A DNA stretch of 64,000 nt from Athripsodes cinereus (lineage: Eukaryota; Arthropoda; Insecta; Trichoptera; Leptoceridae). Below are positions 43,765 to 53,224 of this stretch, piece by piece (the first letter of the stretch is position 1; every line of letters starts with the position of its first letter). The DNA lies in contig OX388314.1 of the NCBI GenBank assembly GCA_947579605.1, positions 25,926,000 to 25,989,999 on the forward strand, written 5' to 3'. Below the pieces are notes generated by a model. It was not told where the DNA came from. It did not search any database and was given only the letters and a program-made list of their open reading frames with translations. Made by a program: the position numbers and the translations under genes.

Positions 43765-44118
43765 GTGATGCAGAGGAAGCGCTCTTGTTTGAGTTCGATT
43801 CTCGATCAATGCCAATAAATGAAGAGTGACATTTTTGAAATTGTTCTGGGTCTGGATAAAACATGTATATGTGTTTGGTGCTATGTATTTATTTTTTATT
43901 TATTTTTTTATTTATTTATTTTATTTAACAATAATTATACAGACATTACAATACATAGACTATTTGATAAAACTTAAATCTAAACATCCTCCTTATAGAG
44001 ACAAGTCTCGTGTAAAGCACATAATTATGCATAGTCGCGTTAGCACCCTTAATTGATAATGCAAAAATCATTATCTTAGTTTGGGACAAGCTCGAACGTT
44101 GAGAATTGTCCATAAGTC
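43765..44118 (+). mobile_element. SINE family H interrupted by an AT-rich insertion
   Basis: The head with a B-box-like GAGTTCGATTCTCG lies at 43,791-43,804, and the body runs gaagagtgacatttttgaaa, ttgttctgggtctggataaa, acatgtatatgtgtttggtg. It stops near 43,885. The body resumes at about 44,030 with agtcgcgttagcacccttaa, ttatcttagtttgggacaag, ctcgaacgttgagaattgtc. The 140 or so bases between are T/A-rich ((ATTTTTT)-like runs and ttaacaataattatacagac) and look like a LINE tail inserted on the minus strand. Confidence 0.7.
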
Positions 44119-44139
44119 ATTTTATATAAATAAAATTAA

Positions 44140-44395
44140 GATATATATTTATTTATTTTATGTTCTAAGCCAAATCCCGTCCACTCCTGCCGCATGCGTC
44201 TTCCCTTTCCTTCCATATTCTCCCATTCCGAGTTGTCTTCATTCAACATATTATCACAATGATGATCACACCACCGATTATTTATTTTAAATAAATTCTT
44301 CACTTGGTTACAACATACATTATCGCACAAATTCTATGCACAGAGGGCGAATTTATCTCAGTATTGGACACTTATTTCCAATTAACTCATCTATA
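44140..44395 (-). mobile_element. Jockey-type LINE 3' tail, rearranged
   Basis: (ATTT)-rich start at 44,141-44,160, then unrelated DNA, then atgcacagagggcgaattta, tctcagtattggacacttat and ttccaattaactcat, which are the family G inner words. The outer caatgtacagtaaagaatg portion is missing or replaced. Confidence 0.45.
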
Positions 44396-45055
44396 ATATA
44401 TTGCGTTGATGTCTACGGGTACGTTTTGAATATTTTTTCAGCATCTTTTATGACGCCAATTTTCGGAGATTATCTGTGTGAAGATTGCTACAATTTCCAA
44501 AGTCAATTTACTTAAGTGAGTAACAAGTTATTTCATATCCACATAAATTTTATTTCGGAATAAATATGTATATTTTTTCAATAAAATTATCAGAAAAACT
44601 AGAAAAATATATGATTGAATCTAAGATACAGGTTTAAATTTAAGGTGCATCTATAAGTACTTACTTTCAAATTCATACTGTGTAAAAGCAAAAACAAACT
44701 TAGGTAGGTACAACATCGAAAATTCAATGTTTCAGTTACCATTTCAACATCCCTACTACAAGATACCGATCAAACAAGCGACTTTATAATAAATCACATT
44801 GTTTTGAGACAAAAGAAACTGTTCATCATTTTGATGTGCTAATTGCACTTATATCAAAGGAAAGTGCATTCATACGAAGTGTGACGTTGCTTGACTGAAT
44901 TATTAATACCTACAGATACATCAGAGAAGTCGGGTCGTAAAGTTTCACTATCTCAAGTAGGATGGTTTGAGAGGGCGACACTAATCACATTAATTTATTG
45001 TTGATAATAATACCATATATAATAGTTTACTTTTGACGATATAAACAGACATGTT
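44396..45055. other. Intergenic AT-rich stretch, no gene
   Basis: Nothing recognised up to the TA target site of the mariner element. Confidence 0.4.
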
Positions 45056-45058
45056 ATA

Positions 45059-45090
45059 AAGGGTTTTTCAACAAGGACTTTGTTTTTTAA
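45059..45090. repeat. Mariner left TIR
   Basis: AAGGGTTTTTCAACAAGGAC followed by TTTGTTTTTTAA. It differs from the right TIR at two positions (T/G and G/A). Confidence 0.95.
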
Positions 45091-45164
45091 AACAAAATAA
45101 AACAAAAAAATTTGATGAAGATGATTAAATTTTTTATTGAATTACAAAGAGAAAAGTTTGGCAA

Positions 45165-46265
45165 TTATGCATGAAAAATGATATCTGACAAATGTCCACC
45201 ACGAGCACGCTGACAGATGTCGATTCTTTCATCAAAGTTTTTAATCACTTTTTGGCAAAATGGCGGGACTATTTCGCTAATCACATCACGGATTTTGAGT
45301 TTTAAGGCTGCAATCGATTCGATTGGCTCCGTATAGACTCTGTCCTTAACATAGCCCCTCAAAAAATAATCCAGTGGCGTTAAATCACACGATCTGGCTG
45401 GCCACTTAACAGCTGAGTTTCGTGAAATCATGCGATCGGGAAATTTGGTTTGCAATAAATTGATCGTTTCATTGGCTGTGTGACATGTGGCACCGTCCTG
45501 TTGAAACCACATGTCAGTGATATCCACGTCATCAATAATAGGCCAAAATTGAGTTGTCAACATCTTGCGATAGCGTGATCCATTGACCGTTACCGCATTT
45601 CCAGTCTCATCTTCGAAAAAAAACGGCCCAATCACGCCTCCAGACCACATAGCGCATCATACAGTGACACGCTGAGCATGCAACGGCTTCTCAATAATTG
45701 CTCTAGGATTTTCAGAAGCCCAAATGCGGCAATTTTGCTTGTTGACGTACCCTGACAAGTGAAAATGGGCTTCGTCTGAAAAAATTATTTTTTCAGAAAA
45801 ACCAGCGGGTTGTTCCTGAATGAATTGAGCGAATCTACGGTGATTTGAATGGTCGTTCGGCTTCAATTCCTGCACCAGTTGAACCTTGTAAGGCTTCAAA
45901 GCCAAATCCTTACGCAAAATTCGCCATGTGGTGGTTTTGGATAACCCCAATTGTCGAGAACGTCGAGGAATTGACAAATTTGGATCTGCTTCAACACTGT
46001 GGCTCACGGCTGCGATTTTTTCAGTTGAACGACCCGGTCGTACACGCGTTGGTGTTAACACATTTTGTATCGAGCCTGTCGACTCAAATTTAGCGACCAA
46101 ATTCTTAATAGCGGTCTCAGAAGGACGATTATGTTGTCCGAAAATATCACGAATTTGACGAAATGTCACTTTAGCAGAACCACCATTTTCATAATGGATT
46201 TTAATTATTTTAATGCGATTTTCAAGCGAAATTGAATTCATTGCAACAATTGCCAATGCATCCAC
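45165..46265 (-). pseudogene. DD41D mariner transposase, one nonsense codon
   Basis: Reading from ATG at 46,265 (MDALAIVAMN...) the frame has 366 codons to the stop at 45,165-45,167, a normal length for a mariner transposase. Residues 12-65 form the first helix-turn-helix, RPGRS (76-80) a GRPR-like linker, and 80-120 the second helix-turn-helix (LSIPRRSRQLGLSKTTTWRI). The catalytic triad is D164 (IFSDEAHF), D257 (WFQQDGATCH) and D299 (LTPLDYFL); 41 residues separate the last two, which defines the DD41D (rosa-like) group. A single TGA at 45,657-45,659 (codon 203) interrupts an otherwise open frame between QRVTV and CAMWSGG; tryptophan would be usual there. The protein would cut and paste the element at TA. 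In this form the copy can make only an inactive N-terminal half. Confidence 0.93.
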
Positions 46266-46322
46266 TACGAATACGTCAAAAAATTAAATGTCAAAACTAT
46301 CATGTTGCTGGTGTTGCCACAA

Positions 46323-46354
46323 TTAAAAAACAAAGTTCTTGTTGAACAACCCTT
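46323..46354. repeat. Mariner right TIR
   Basis: Inverted match of the left TIR, followed by the TA target duplicate at 46,355. Confidence 0.95.
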
Positions 46355-46359
46355 TATTA

Positions 46360-46575
46360 TAATTTATTATTATGTCACTTAATTATTTATGCACACTTAT
46401 TAAAAAAATCGTCTTAATAGTTTTGTTTAACTAGGATGGATAACATAAAAATATCCTGGACGTATAATATAATTAAATCATTAAATTTAATGAGAATAGT
46501 TCCATGCATGAAGAATTACAAAATGTATTTTTTTTAATGCGCCTATTTCTCACTCAACGAATTATTTTAAAACGA
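46360..46575. other. Intergenic AT-rich stretch, no gene
   Basis: Nothing recognised. Confidence 0.4.
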
Positions 46576-46579
46576 GACT

Positions 46580-46818
46580 CATCCACATTCTAAAAATTTG
46601 CTGATTATATAAATTTCAATTTGTGTCCTGCAAAAGGTGTTCGCCGAAAACCTCGTACAAGAAATTCAACATCTTTAATTCAACTATGAGGGTAGGCCAT
46701 ACAATCTGAATGTCTTGACTTTTAACTTTTGTTGTCATCGAGAAGATGACATGCATATTTATTACATGGCGCTGGCTTTTCCGTTTGAGGGAAATTCCGT
46801 GATGGTATGAATTCTCAT
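46580..46818 (+). repeat. Repeat family A, diverged full-length copy
   Basis: Ordered words tttgtgtcctgcaaaaggtg, acatctttaattcaactatg, caatctgaatgtcttgactt, catgcatatttattacatgg and gaaattccgtgatggtatga. It is strongly diverged but keeps both ends and the order. Confidence 0.65.
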
Positions 46819-46889
46819 AGATTTTGGTCTTTTTCAAGAAAGAATCTATTCGTAATCTACAGAAATGTTATCTAAGCGACAAATTTACG

Positions 46890-47755
46890 TAGTATATCGT
46901 CCTTACTGTGCCACTAACAAAACATTCAAGCCAAATTTATCTTTTAGTAATCAGGAGCGACATAGCACTGCTAGCAAACTCCGAGATGGAGCTGAACGAA
47001 GCCTTAGGAAAAATGGAAAGTATACTGTGGTCAAAGTACAACATGAAAATAAATAAAGACAAAACAAAATGTATGGTCGTTGGAAATGAGGAAGCGACTG
47101 CGAACATTGCCATAACTGGAGTGAGCATCAAACAAGTAAGAGAATTCGTGTACTTGGGCAGCAGAATAAACCAAGATGGACGCTCCAAATCGGAAATTGT
47201 GAGCAGAATAAACCAGGCAAGGATTGCTTTTAACAAAAAATCTAAGATATTGGAATCCCCAAATATTGATCTAAGCGTAAGGAAGAACCTTACTAAAGCC
47301 TTTGTATGGAGCATTCTGCTTTATGGCTGTGAGACGTGGACCATCAGCAAGAGTGAAAGCGGACGGTTGGCGGCCTTTGAAATGTGGTGCTACAGACGCA
47401 TGTTGAAGATCCATTGGTCGGAACACATCGAAAACGAAGAAGTTTTGACCAGGGTAGGCGAAAAAAGGCAACTTCTTAAGAGAATCGGCCAACAGCGAGT
47501 TAACTGGATAGGCCACAACATCAGGCACCCAGGACTACTCATTGCCATTGCGGAGGGTAAGACCGAGGGGACAAATGGCAGAGGCCGACCAAGAGATGCG
47601 TATATGGACCAACTGAAGAAGGACATGAACTGTGGCTCATACGTAGAGCTGAAAAGACTGGCTGAGAATAGGGAGGAATGGAGAAGAAAGTCAAAACTCG
47701 TTGCAAACCAATCCAGTGGATTGTAACTCATTATATATATAATCAGGAGAGCATA
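46890..47755 (+). pseudogene. LINE family E: RT C-terminal third, longest copy
   Basis: The frame at 46,908-47,726 gives about 270 residues. It starts within reverse-transcriptase block 5: SDIALLANSEMELNEAL stands where FADDIALLA is expected, so the first catalytic Asp is lost. It continues through MKINKDKTKCMVVGNE and VREFVYLGSRINQDGRSKSE (RT thumb region), then SILLYGCETWTISKSESGRL, MWCYRRMLKIHWSEHIENEE, RVNWIGHNIRHPG, GRGRPRDAYMDQLKKDMNCG and WRRKSKLVANQSSGL with stop. This is the C-terminus of an endonuclease/reverse-transcriptase LINE. It is 5'-truncated at about 46,890 but otherwise uninterrupted, so it is young. It ends gtaactcattatatatata. Confidence 0.88.
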
Positions 47756-47759
47756 ACTT

Positions 47760-48725
47760 GTAGTGGCAATTCTTTTGCGAAAATCTATACGTTTTCTTTA
47801 ATTTATGAATGAATGTTTCGTACTTTGCTTAGTATATTATGTAATAATATCTTCATAAGTATTCTATGGTAAGTTATTATGTTATCCGGATAGATCTAAG
47901 ACGGAATACTCAATTCCCGTTTGCAAGGATGTCATAAAACGAGGAGGTGTTCTTATAATAACACATTATTATTACATACTTACTAGTACTACACGTCGTC
48001 TACTTGACAGTTCAAGAACCTTTATAGGAAGTTGTGTATAATATTAGTACAGCTCAGTATAGTAGAAAAAAAACATCGTAAAATATACAAATATATATTA
48101 CAGCTTTTATTACCGACTATTTAAAGTTAGTTTTTAAGTCGGTACTATTAACATTATTATATTACTATACGTTATATAGTTGAGGTGTAAAAATAAGTAT
48201 GCATTTTATGTACCTACATACCTACCAACGACCCCCCATCAATTGTATGGGACGAAAATACTTTCACCGTCTAAGTATATCCTCCTGAACTTATGTTACT
48301 CTGGTACATATTAGTTCTATTTTAGCTGAAATTCATTAAGACATTCCTTACCGGATGAAATTTTGTTTTATGCCTTTTAACACAAAAATGTGGTCTGTGA
48401 TAAAAAAAAGACAGTTTATAGAGATCATTTTCTCAATGTGCTTTTGAAGTTTTTTTTTTTGTGAATTTTCAATACAAAAGTGCATATTTAAAAAATGATG
48501 TATTATAAAACAATTTTACAAAACGTAGTTTTGTTGCCTTACGGCAATCTCCAACAAGCCATCAAAATTCCATGATTATTATAGACAATTACAAATGTGC
48601 TGTACCTTAAGTGGATACTCCCATTTTTATCAGAGTCTGAACAACCATCTCTCCATTTCCTTTCTATCTACATACATCTGACTATGTTCACATTCATTAA
48701 CCATTTTAATTAAGTAACCAGTGGA
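47760..48725. other. Intergenic AT-rich stretch, no gene
   Basis: Nothing recognised. Confidence 0.4.
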
Positions 48726-48727
48726 GA

Positions 48728-48870
48728 TATTTATTTATTTATTCATTCTTTACTGTACCTACATTGATTACAAACAATTACATAAAAGGTAAACATTCAA
48801 GTTAGATACAATCAATATACAGAGGGAGAGTCTATCGCAAAGGCGCGATCTCTTTCAACTAACCCAGGAA
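48728..48870 (-). mobile_element. Jockey-type LINE 3' tail (family G), best copy
   Basis: (ATTT)n, then attcattctttactgtacct, tgattacaaacaattacata, aaaggtaaacattcaagtta, atacagagggagagtctatc, gcaaaggcgcgatctctttc and aactaaccca. This shows the uninterrupted order of the family G 3' UTR. Confidence 0.75.
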
Positions 48871-48874
48871 AATA

Positions 48875-49080
48875 TTAAATATTCTCTCATTTTAATTTCT
48901 TACTAAATTCAAGTGTTTTATTTTTGATATTCTATTTATTTATTTGACAATAAATTTTTCAATTTCATATTTTTCATGTAAACAATAAAAAGTGTTTTTT
49001 AAAAAACACAACATAATTCGATTATTCAAAGAAAAAACAATACAATAACAATAACAGTAATAAATATTGTCCATAAATTG
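48875..49080. other. AT-rich gap, no gene
   Basis: Nothing recognised. Confidence 0.4.
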
Positions 49081-49082
49081 TA

Positions 49083-49175
49083 ATTTTGATTGAATAGACA
49101 AATACATGGCGTTCCGTTCTCTCTGCCTACCCCTCCTGGGACACGGCGTGAGGGTATAGATAGATAGATAGAGAA
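49083..49175 (+). mobile_element. LINE family B 3' terminus with (TAGA)n tail
   Basis: Only the terminus remains: atggcgttccgttctctctg, cctacccctcctgggacacg, gcgtgagggtatagatagat. A clean (TAGA)n run forms the tail. It shows the exact 3' end of family B. Confidence 0.8.
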
Positions 49176-49254
49176 AAAATCTTACGAAATTCTTCACTTG
49201 CAACATTCCCCAATGCCTAAAGCGGAAAATGTATGACCAATGTGTGGTACTAGT

Positions 49255-49680
49255 ATTGACCTATGGGCCAAAAACTTTGACTTTTACCAAGTAGACCATC
49301 ATGAAACTCAGAGTAGCACGAAGGAAGCATGAAAGAGCGATGCTACAAATAAAACTCTCTGATCGCATAAGGAACACTAAGATACGTAGCAAATCGGGAG
49401 TTATGGATGTCATCGAAAGAGTGGCAAGATTAAAGTGGTCATAGGCAGGACATGTTGTTAGACTCAAAGATCAAAGATAGACAAAAGGATAGTGGAGTAG
49501 AAACCTCGTGAAGATGAAGAAGTAAAGGAAGACCTCCCACACGATGATCTGACGTCATTTGAAGAATTTCTGGTGATTGGTTGTAGAAAGCCGAGGACAG
49601 AGATGTCTGGAGACATATGGGGAAGGCTTATGTTCAGCAGTGGAGAGGAATTGCTGTGTAAGTAAGTAAGTAGTAAATGC
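49255..49680 (+). pseudogene. LINE family D (RTE-like) C-terminus, GTAA tail
   Basis: Across frames: KLRVARRKHERAMLQIKLSD, RIRNTKIRSKSGVMDVIERV, ARLKWS, AGHVVRLKDQR, then decayed GRPPTR-W-DDLTSFE and CRKPRTEMSGDIWGRLMF and SSGEELLCK with stop. Several frameshifts and stops occur. It ends gtaagtaagtaagtag, the GTAA tail also seen at 13.24 kb. It extends further 5' than the 12.9 kb copy. Confidence 0.78.
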
Positions 49681-49684
49681 TTGT

Positions 49685-50105
49685 GGAAGACAATAAAAAA
49701 CTAGATATCAGAATGTCATCATAATATATCTTTCCCATTAATCAGGTCGAATTTTTTCCCATATTATGTGGGATTGCAAATTTAGTGCAATGAATTGTGG
49801 ACTAATTTTTTACTAAAAAAGAATCAAATTACGTTATTAATTTTGTTAACTTTATTAATAAACGTTAACTTAATTAACGTTAGTTAGTTTTGTTAACATA
49901 ATTAACTCTATTCTATTGTAATTGTTGTTTGTTGATTTTATCTGTTGTGTTTAGTTATGTATGTTTTGTGGAGCACATAAGGGTAATATAGGGATCTTCA
50001 CTGGTTTGCTTATTGCTAAATATGTTATAGACCATTGTATTTTTTGTATCAACTGTATGTATCCTGTAAAATTGAAATAAATAAATAAAATAAATAAAAA
50101 ACAAA
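49685..50105 (+). mobile_element. AT-rich stretch ending in a LINE-like A-rich tail
   Basis: Bases 49,930-50,102 run through ttgtggagcacataagggta, ttgcttattgctaaatatgt and cctgtaaaattgaaataaat, ending aaataaataaaataaataaa. The layout (3' UTR then AATAAATAAA tail) fits a LINE 3' end, but no coding part is attached. Around 49,845-49,910 the word gttaac recurs several times. Confidence 0.45.
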
Positions 50106-50535
50106 CTTGTTATTTTGGAAAAAGTTATTTTAATAATCCATCTTATTATTTAAAAATCATAAATGCATAAACAATAATTAAAAATAAAGAGCGATATAAT
50201 CAACCAACCGTCCGACTTAAAAATTGTTACCCAGAACAGACATTGCATGTTACGAGTATAATCAACGACCTTTCACATGGACTGGGAATTCAAAGTTAAA
50301 AATTGGTAATGCGACCAATATAATTTCATAGCAATCAGTTTAAAACGAGTGATGCTTCAAAAAAATATCTCCTTGGAGTCCTTCGTTGTCGATGCATTTA
50401 TAAAAATATATTATTGTTGTCTCAGAATATATTCATGGTCCATGTATTAGAAGTGCGCCTTTTTACAACAGTCACTATTGCTGGTTAAAATTAAGTTCTT
50501 ATAAGTACATATATAATTATATTTTTTTTTTATGA
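50106..50535. other. Intergenic AT-rich stretch, no gene
   Basis: Nothing recognised. Confidence 0.4.
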
Positions 50536-50539
50536 CTGC

Positions 50540-50832
50540 TTTGGTCACATGAGGTGTTGCTGAGATCTAGAACAGAAAGAGAAATGTCCAGTATAAAGAT
50601 GAGGAAAATGACATATTTGGGTCACGTACTTCGAAATGAAAATTATGTTTTGCTTCAACTCATCTTGAAGGGAAAAATTTAAAGTAGTCGCGATGTGGGA
50701 CGGCGGCAGATGTCCTGGCTAAGAAATATCAAAGAGTTGACCGGAATCCAGAGGGCGGAAGAGCTGTCCCGGCTAACGCAGGACAGAGAAACCTAAGCTA
50801 GGGTGATGGCCGACATTTGGAGGACCTGACAT
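50540..50832 (+). pseudogene. Non-LTR retrotransposon C-terminus (SWLRN type)
   Basis: The frame reads MRKMTYLGHVLRNENYVLLQ, LILKGKI, then after a TAA SSRDVGRRQMSWLRNIKELT, then GIQRAEELSRLTQDRET, a TAG and ARVMADIW. LGHVxRxxxYxLLxLILxGKIxxxRxxGRRRxSWLxNLRxW is a classical insect LINE C-terminal segment. Two stops mark it as dead. It is related to the minus-strand fragment at 26.7-26.9 kb. Confidence 0.85.
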
Positions 50833-50999
50833 AGTGCTTTAAGAAAAAGAAAAAAATTGTCTTGCAGACTTAAAGGACATTCATTATTATTTTTTTGGTT
50901 GTAAAGACCTTTTTATTCCTAAAACAGGTGTATAGGATGTTCTTAAATTAATATGAGTAGGAAAGAGACCAAAACCATCTTAATCAAATTGAGAAAAAA

Positions 51000-51530
51000 A
51001 GTATAATAATATTATTTATGAAACAATCAAAACACTGTTATAATCTTCACCACATTTAATCAAACACTAACGTTTTCGCCCACTTCAATGGGCATTCTCA
51101 AGAGTACTGAAACAATAAAAATGTCACCTACAAAAATTGAAGGTAGTCAAAGAGGGGGGAGAGAGGTGGGTGCAGGGATTACAATAGAAGAGTGGGGAGT
51201 GGCATTGGTAGGTATAACATTAGGTGAGACAGGGTAAACTTGTAATGGGGACTTAGCGGGAATTTGGATATTTACAATATTATCCTGGTGCTTAAATATT
51301 TCCAAAGCTTCCATTGCGTTCAGACGTCGATCACCACATTCGGAATGTAACACCACTGTACTGTCTATATCAAATGAATGATTATGTTCAACACAATGAT
51401 CGACCATCTCCGAAAAATTAGAAAGGCCCCTGAACGCCCTGGAATGTTTTGATTGTTTCATAAATATTGAATATGAATTTTCACAGTGTGAACACAAACA
51501 CCCTTCAACAATTTATAATAATAGTATTAA
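51000..51530 (-). pseudogene. Penelope-like element end: GIY-YIG endonuclease fragment
   Basis: The minus frame (51,523-51,147) reads IVEGCLCSHCENSYSIFMKQ, HSRAFRGLSNFSEMVDHCVE, HNHSFDIDSTVVLHSECGDR, RLNAMEALEIFKHQ and NIQIPAKSPLQVYPV. The pattern GxYxxxCxxCxxxYIGxTxRxF ... HxxxxHSF ... VLHxxxxxRRLxxxEALEI is the C-terminal GIY-YIG endonuclease of Penelope-like retroelements. Here YIG is degraded to SIF, so the nuclease would be dead. The RT domain is absent (5'-truncated). Downstream, 51,055-51,110 carries a hammerhead-like motif, as in Penelope-like terminal repeats. Confidence 0.72.
51064..51104 (-). ncRNA. Decayed hammerhead-like motif in the Penelope-like end
   Basis: On the minus strand: cttgagaat in the place of CUGAUGA, a 5-bp stem GCCCA/TGGGC with a 6-base loop (51,093-51,078), GAAA (51,077-51,074) and acgttagtg. 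The stem II plus GAAA arrangement is intact, but the CUGAUGA core is not, so cleavage is unlikely. Its position just after the endonuclease frame fits the known location of hammerheads in Penelope-like elements. Confidence 0.45.
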
Positions 51531-51534
51531 TAAT

Positions 51535-52480
51535 TTTGGAACATAATTTCTAATACTATTAGTATGAATTTCCTCACCAATCTATTTGGTCAGTGTTCAT
51601 ATAATAATATGACGTCGTTAATGCTTTGGTACAATAATTCTCAAAGAGTACAATATGTATATCGAGTACGTCTTCTTGAGTACATGGAGTTAGTTGGAGT
51701 CGAGTTGAGTGGGCTCAGAGGCCTTGACATGTACGAGTCATGCATGACAGGGCTTCACAAGTTCATGGGACCATTCATTAATAAAACTACATACCGACTA
51801 CCTACTCCGATTATATAACTCATTATATAACTAATTTATATAACTTTGCAAGACATTGAGAATGATTACACTTACACAAGTATACAAGTTTAACATCCAT
51901 ATATGTGTGTGTGGAACAACTAAAGATAAACACGGTTATACAAAAAAAAATAGTTAATCGTTCATGTGTTAACGAAAAAGATAATTTTGTTACTCTTAAA
52001 GGACTTTTATGAAAATATAAATGAAGGCTATCATCGAATAAAGGGGAATGTAATACACATTTTCTTATGACATTCCTCCTTATTCGTTGATAATATTCAA
52101 ATAACGTAAGTTTTCGAAACTAGACTAATTCACTTACAGAAAGTAATGTCAGAAGTTAATTAACTAGTATTAACCGTTAATGTCTAATAACTATGATGCT
52201 ATTGTAGTGTTTGTGTGAGTGTAGCCTTTAGTCATGATTAAATTTATAGACCATAATAAAGTTTCGTTTTTATTATTTCTTATTTTTTGAGAATTGAAAA
52301 TTGATCATACGATTTCCTTCCACGTGTTTTGTAGTAAATTTTTTATTGAAATATGTTAATTTTTCTAAATAATAAATAAATTAATAAGGATTAGATAAGA
52401 GGAAATACGGTGTTGCGTGAATTTTAATAATTGTATGTTTTTATTGTTTTTAACGTAGGCAATTAATTAAAACAGAATAT
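51535..52480. other. Intergenic stretch with an imperfect 22-bp hairpin
   Basis: At about 52,031-52,093, atcatcgaataaaggggaat pairs with attcctccttattcgttgat across a loop of about 20 bases. There is no gene; the 84-codon frame at 51,564-51,818 shows no motif. Confidence 0.4.
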
Positions 52481-52540
52481 TATGGAATGTTTATTAGCTG
52501 GTTACACCACTTGTGAGAGATATCTCGATGGTATGAATAA
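52480..52540 (+). repeat. Repeat family A, 3' terminus
   Basis: tgtttattagctggttacac, cacttgtgagagatatctcg and atggtatga: only the last 55 or so bases of the family remain. Confidence 0.5.
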
Positions 52541-52743
52541 AAACATAAAAAAAAACCTATACATTGTATTTTAATTTCTTTATCATCCATAATAATTTCT
52601 TTATCATTATGTGGTTATTGACTTCTTTCATTTTGATTTATTGAATAATTTAAAAATTTATAATGCATCTATTGACTTTATAATGATATTTATTTTATTT
52701 TATTTCTTTTGTTTATTATTTCAATTGTTATTATAGTATTCCC

Positions 52744-52853
52744 TGATTACTGTTTGATCATCGACACTATAAATTATTTAATATATTGTTATGTCATTGT
52801 TGTGTCTACATATGTATTTTGTTAACATGTAAAAGGCTTGTTGCCGTGTATGT

Positions 52854-52886
<33 letters not shown>
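52744..52886 (+). mobile_element. LINE-type 3' UTR with (AAAT)n tail (family P)
   Basis: Ordered words attactgtttgatcatcgac, tatgtcattgttgtgtctac, taacatgtaaaaggcttgtt and gtttaaataaataaataaat. A second copy lies at 62,261-62,400. The A-rich AATAAATAAA end and lack of a head suit a LINE 3' UTR. Confidence 0.65.
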
Positions 52887-52962
52887 ATGGTACCTTCTAT
52901 CTATAAAATTCATCTAGAATCATCAGTCAATGGATTTTTGCATTAATTTTTATAATTTTATT

Positions 52963-52998
52963 CAAAACTGACGATTAAGGCCTTAATCGTCAGTTTTG
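52963..52998. repeat. Perfect 36-bp palindrome
   Basis: caaaactgacgattaagg is followed at once by its exact complement, with no loop. It sits 10 bp before a family A copy. Confidence 0.9.
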
Positions 52999-53004
52999 TT
53001 ATTT

Positions 53005-53145
53005 AAACATTCAGCGATGAGGTTTACTACCCATCCTAAATGTCTTGATTTTTTGTTAGCACGGTGAGAACAGCTTGCATGTTTATTACATGCAGTTGAT
53101 TTTCTGGCTGCCCCACTTGTGGGTTATTCAGTGATGGAATGAATG
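53005..53145 (+). repeat. Repeat family A, 3' half, GAAT tail
   Basis: cagcgatgaggtttactacc, catcctaaatgtcttgattt, agcacggtgagaacagcttg, catgtttattacatgcagtt and gccccacttgtgggttattc, then agtgatggaatgaatgaatg as tail. Confidence 0.75.
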
Positions 53146-53159
53146 AATGAAGATATATA

Positions 53160-53222
53160 TATTATTTTACCACACATGTGGGATATCCAGTACACCGACT
53201 GCAACGTGTGTGTGTGTGTGTA
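53160..53222 (-). repeat. Family A terminus remnant and (GT)n run
   Basis: accacacatgtgggatatcc, agtacaccgactgca match the family A terminus in reverse. A (GT)8 run lies at 53,205-53,220. Confidence 0.45.
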
Positions 53223-53224
53223 CA

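Larger units (their letters stand above)
45059..46354 (-). mobile_element. Mariner (DD41D) transposon, 1,296 bp
   Basis: The element is bounded by 32-bp TIRs at 45,059-45,090 and 46,323-46,354, which match at 30 of 32 positions (start AAGGGTT, end TTTTTTAA). TA dinucleotides at 45,057-45,058 and 46,355-46,356 are the duplicated target. One transposase frame fills most of the interior on the minus strand, with about 58 bp between the right TIR and its ATG. The size and layout are those of a complete Tc1/mariner element. The near-identity of the TIRs points to a fairly recent insertion compared with its neighbours. Confidence 0.95.

Noticed and set aside
45845..46158. Plus-strand frames of 76-82 codons inside the mariner
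   Set aside because: They are antisense shadows of the transposase frame.
46937..47731. Minus-strand frames of 85-125 codons across LINE E
   Set aside because: They are antisense to the LINE C-terminal frame, which carries the recognisable motifs.
49845..49915. Clustered GTTAAC words as a binding-site array
   Set aside because: They lie in very AT-rich DNA with no gene nearby, and local duplication explains them.
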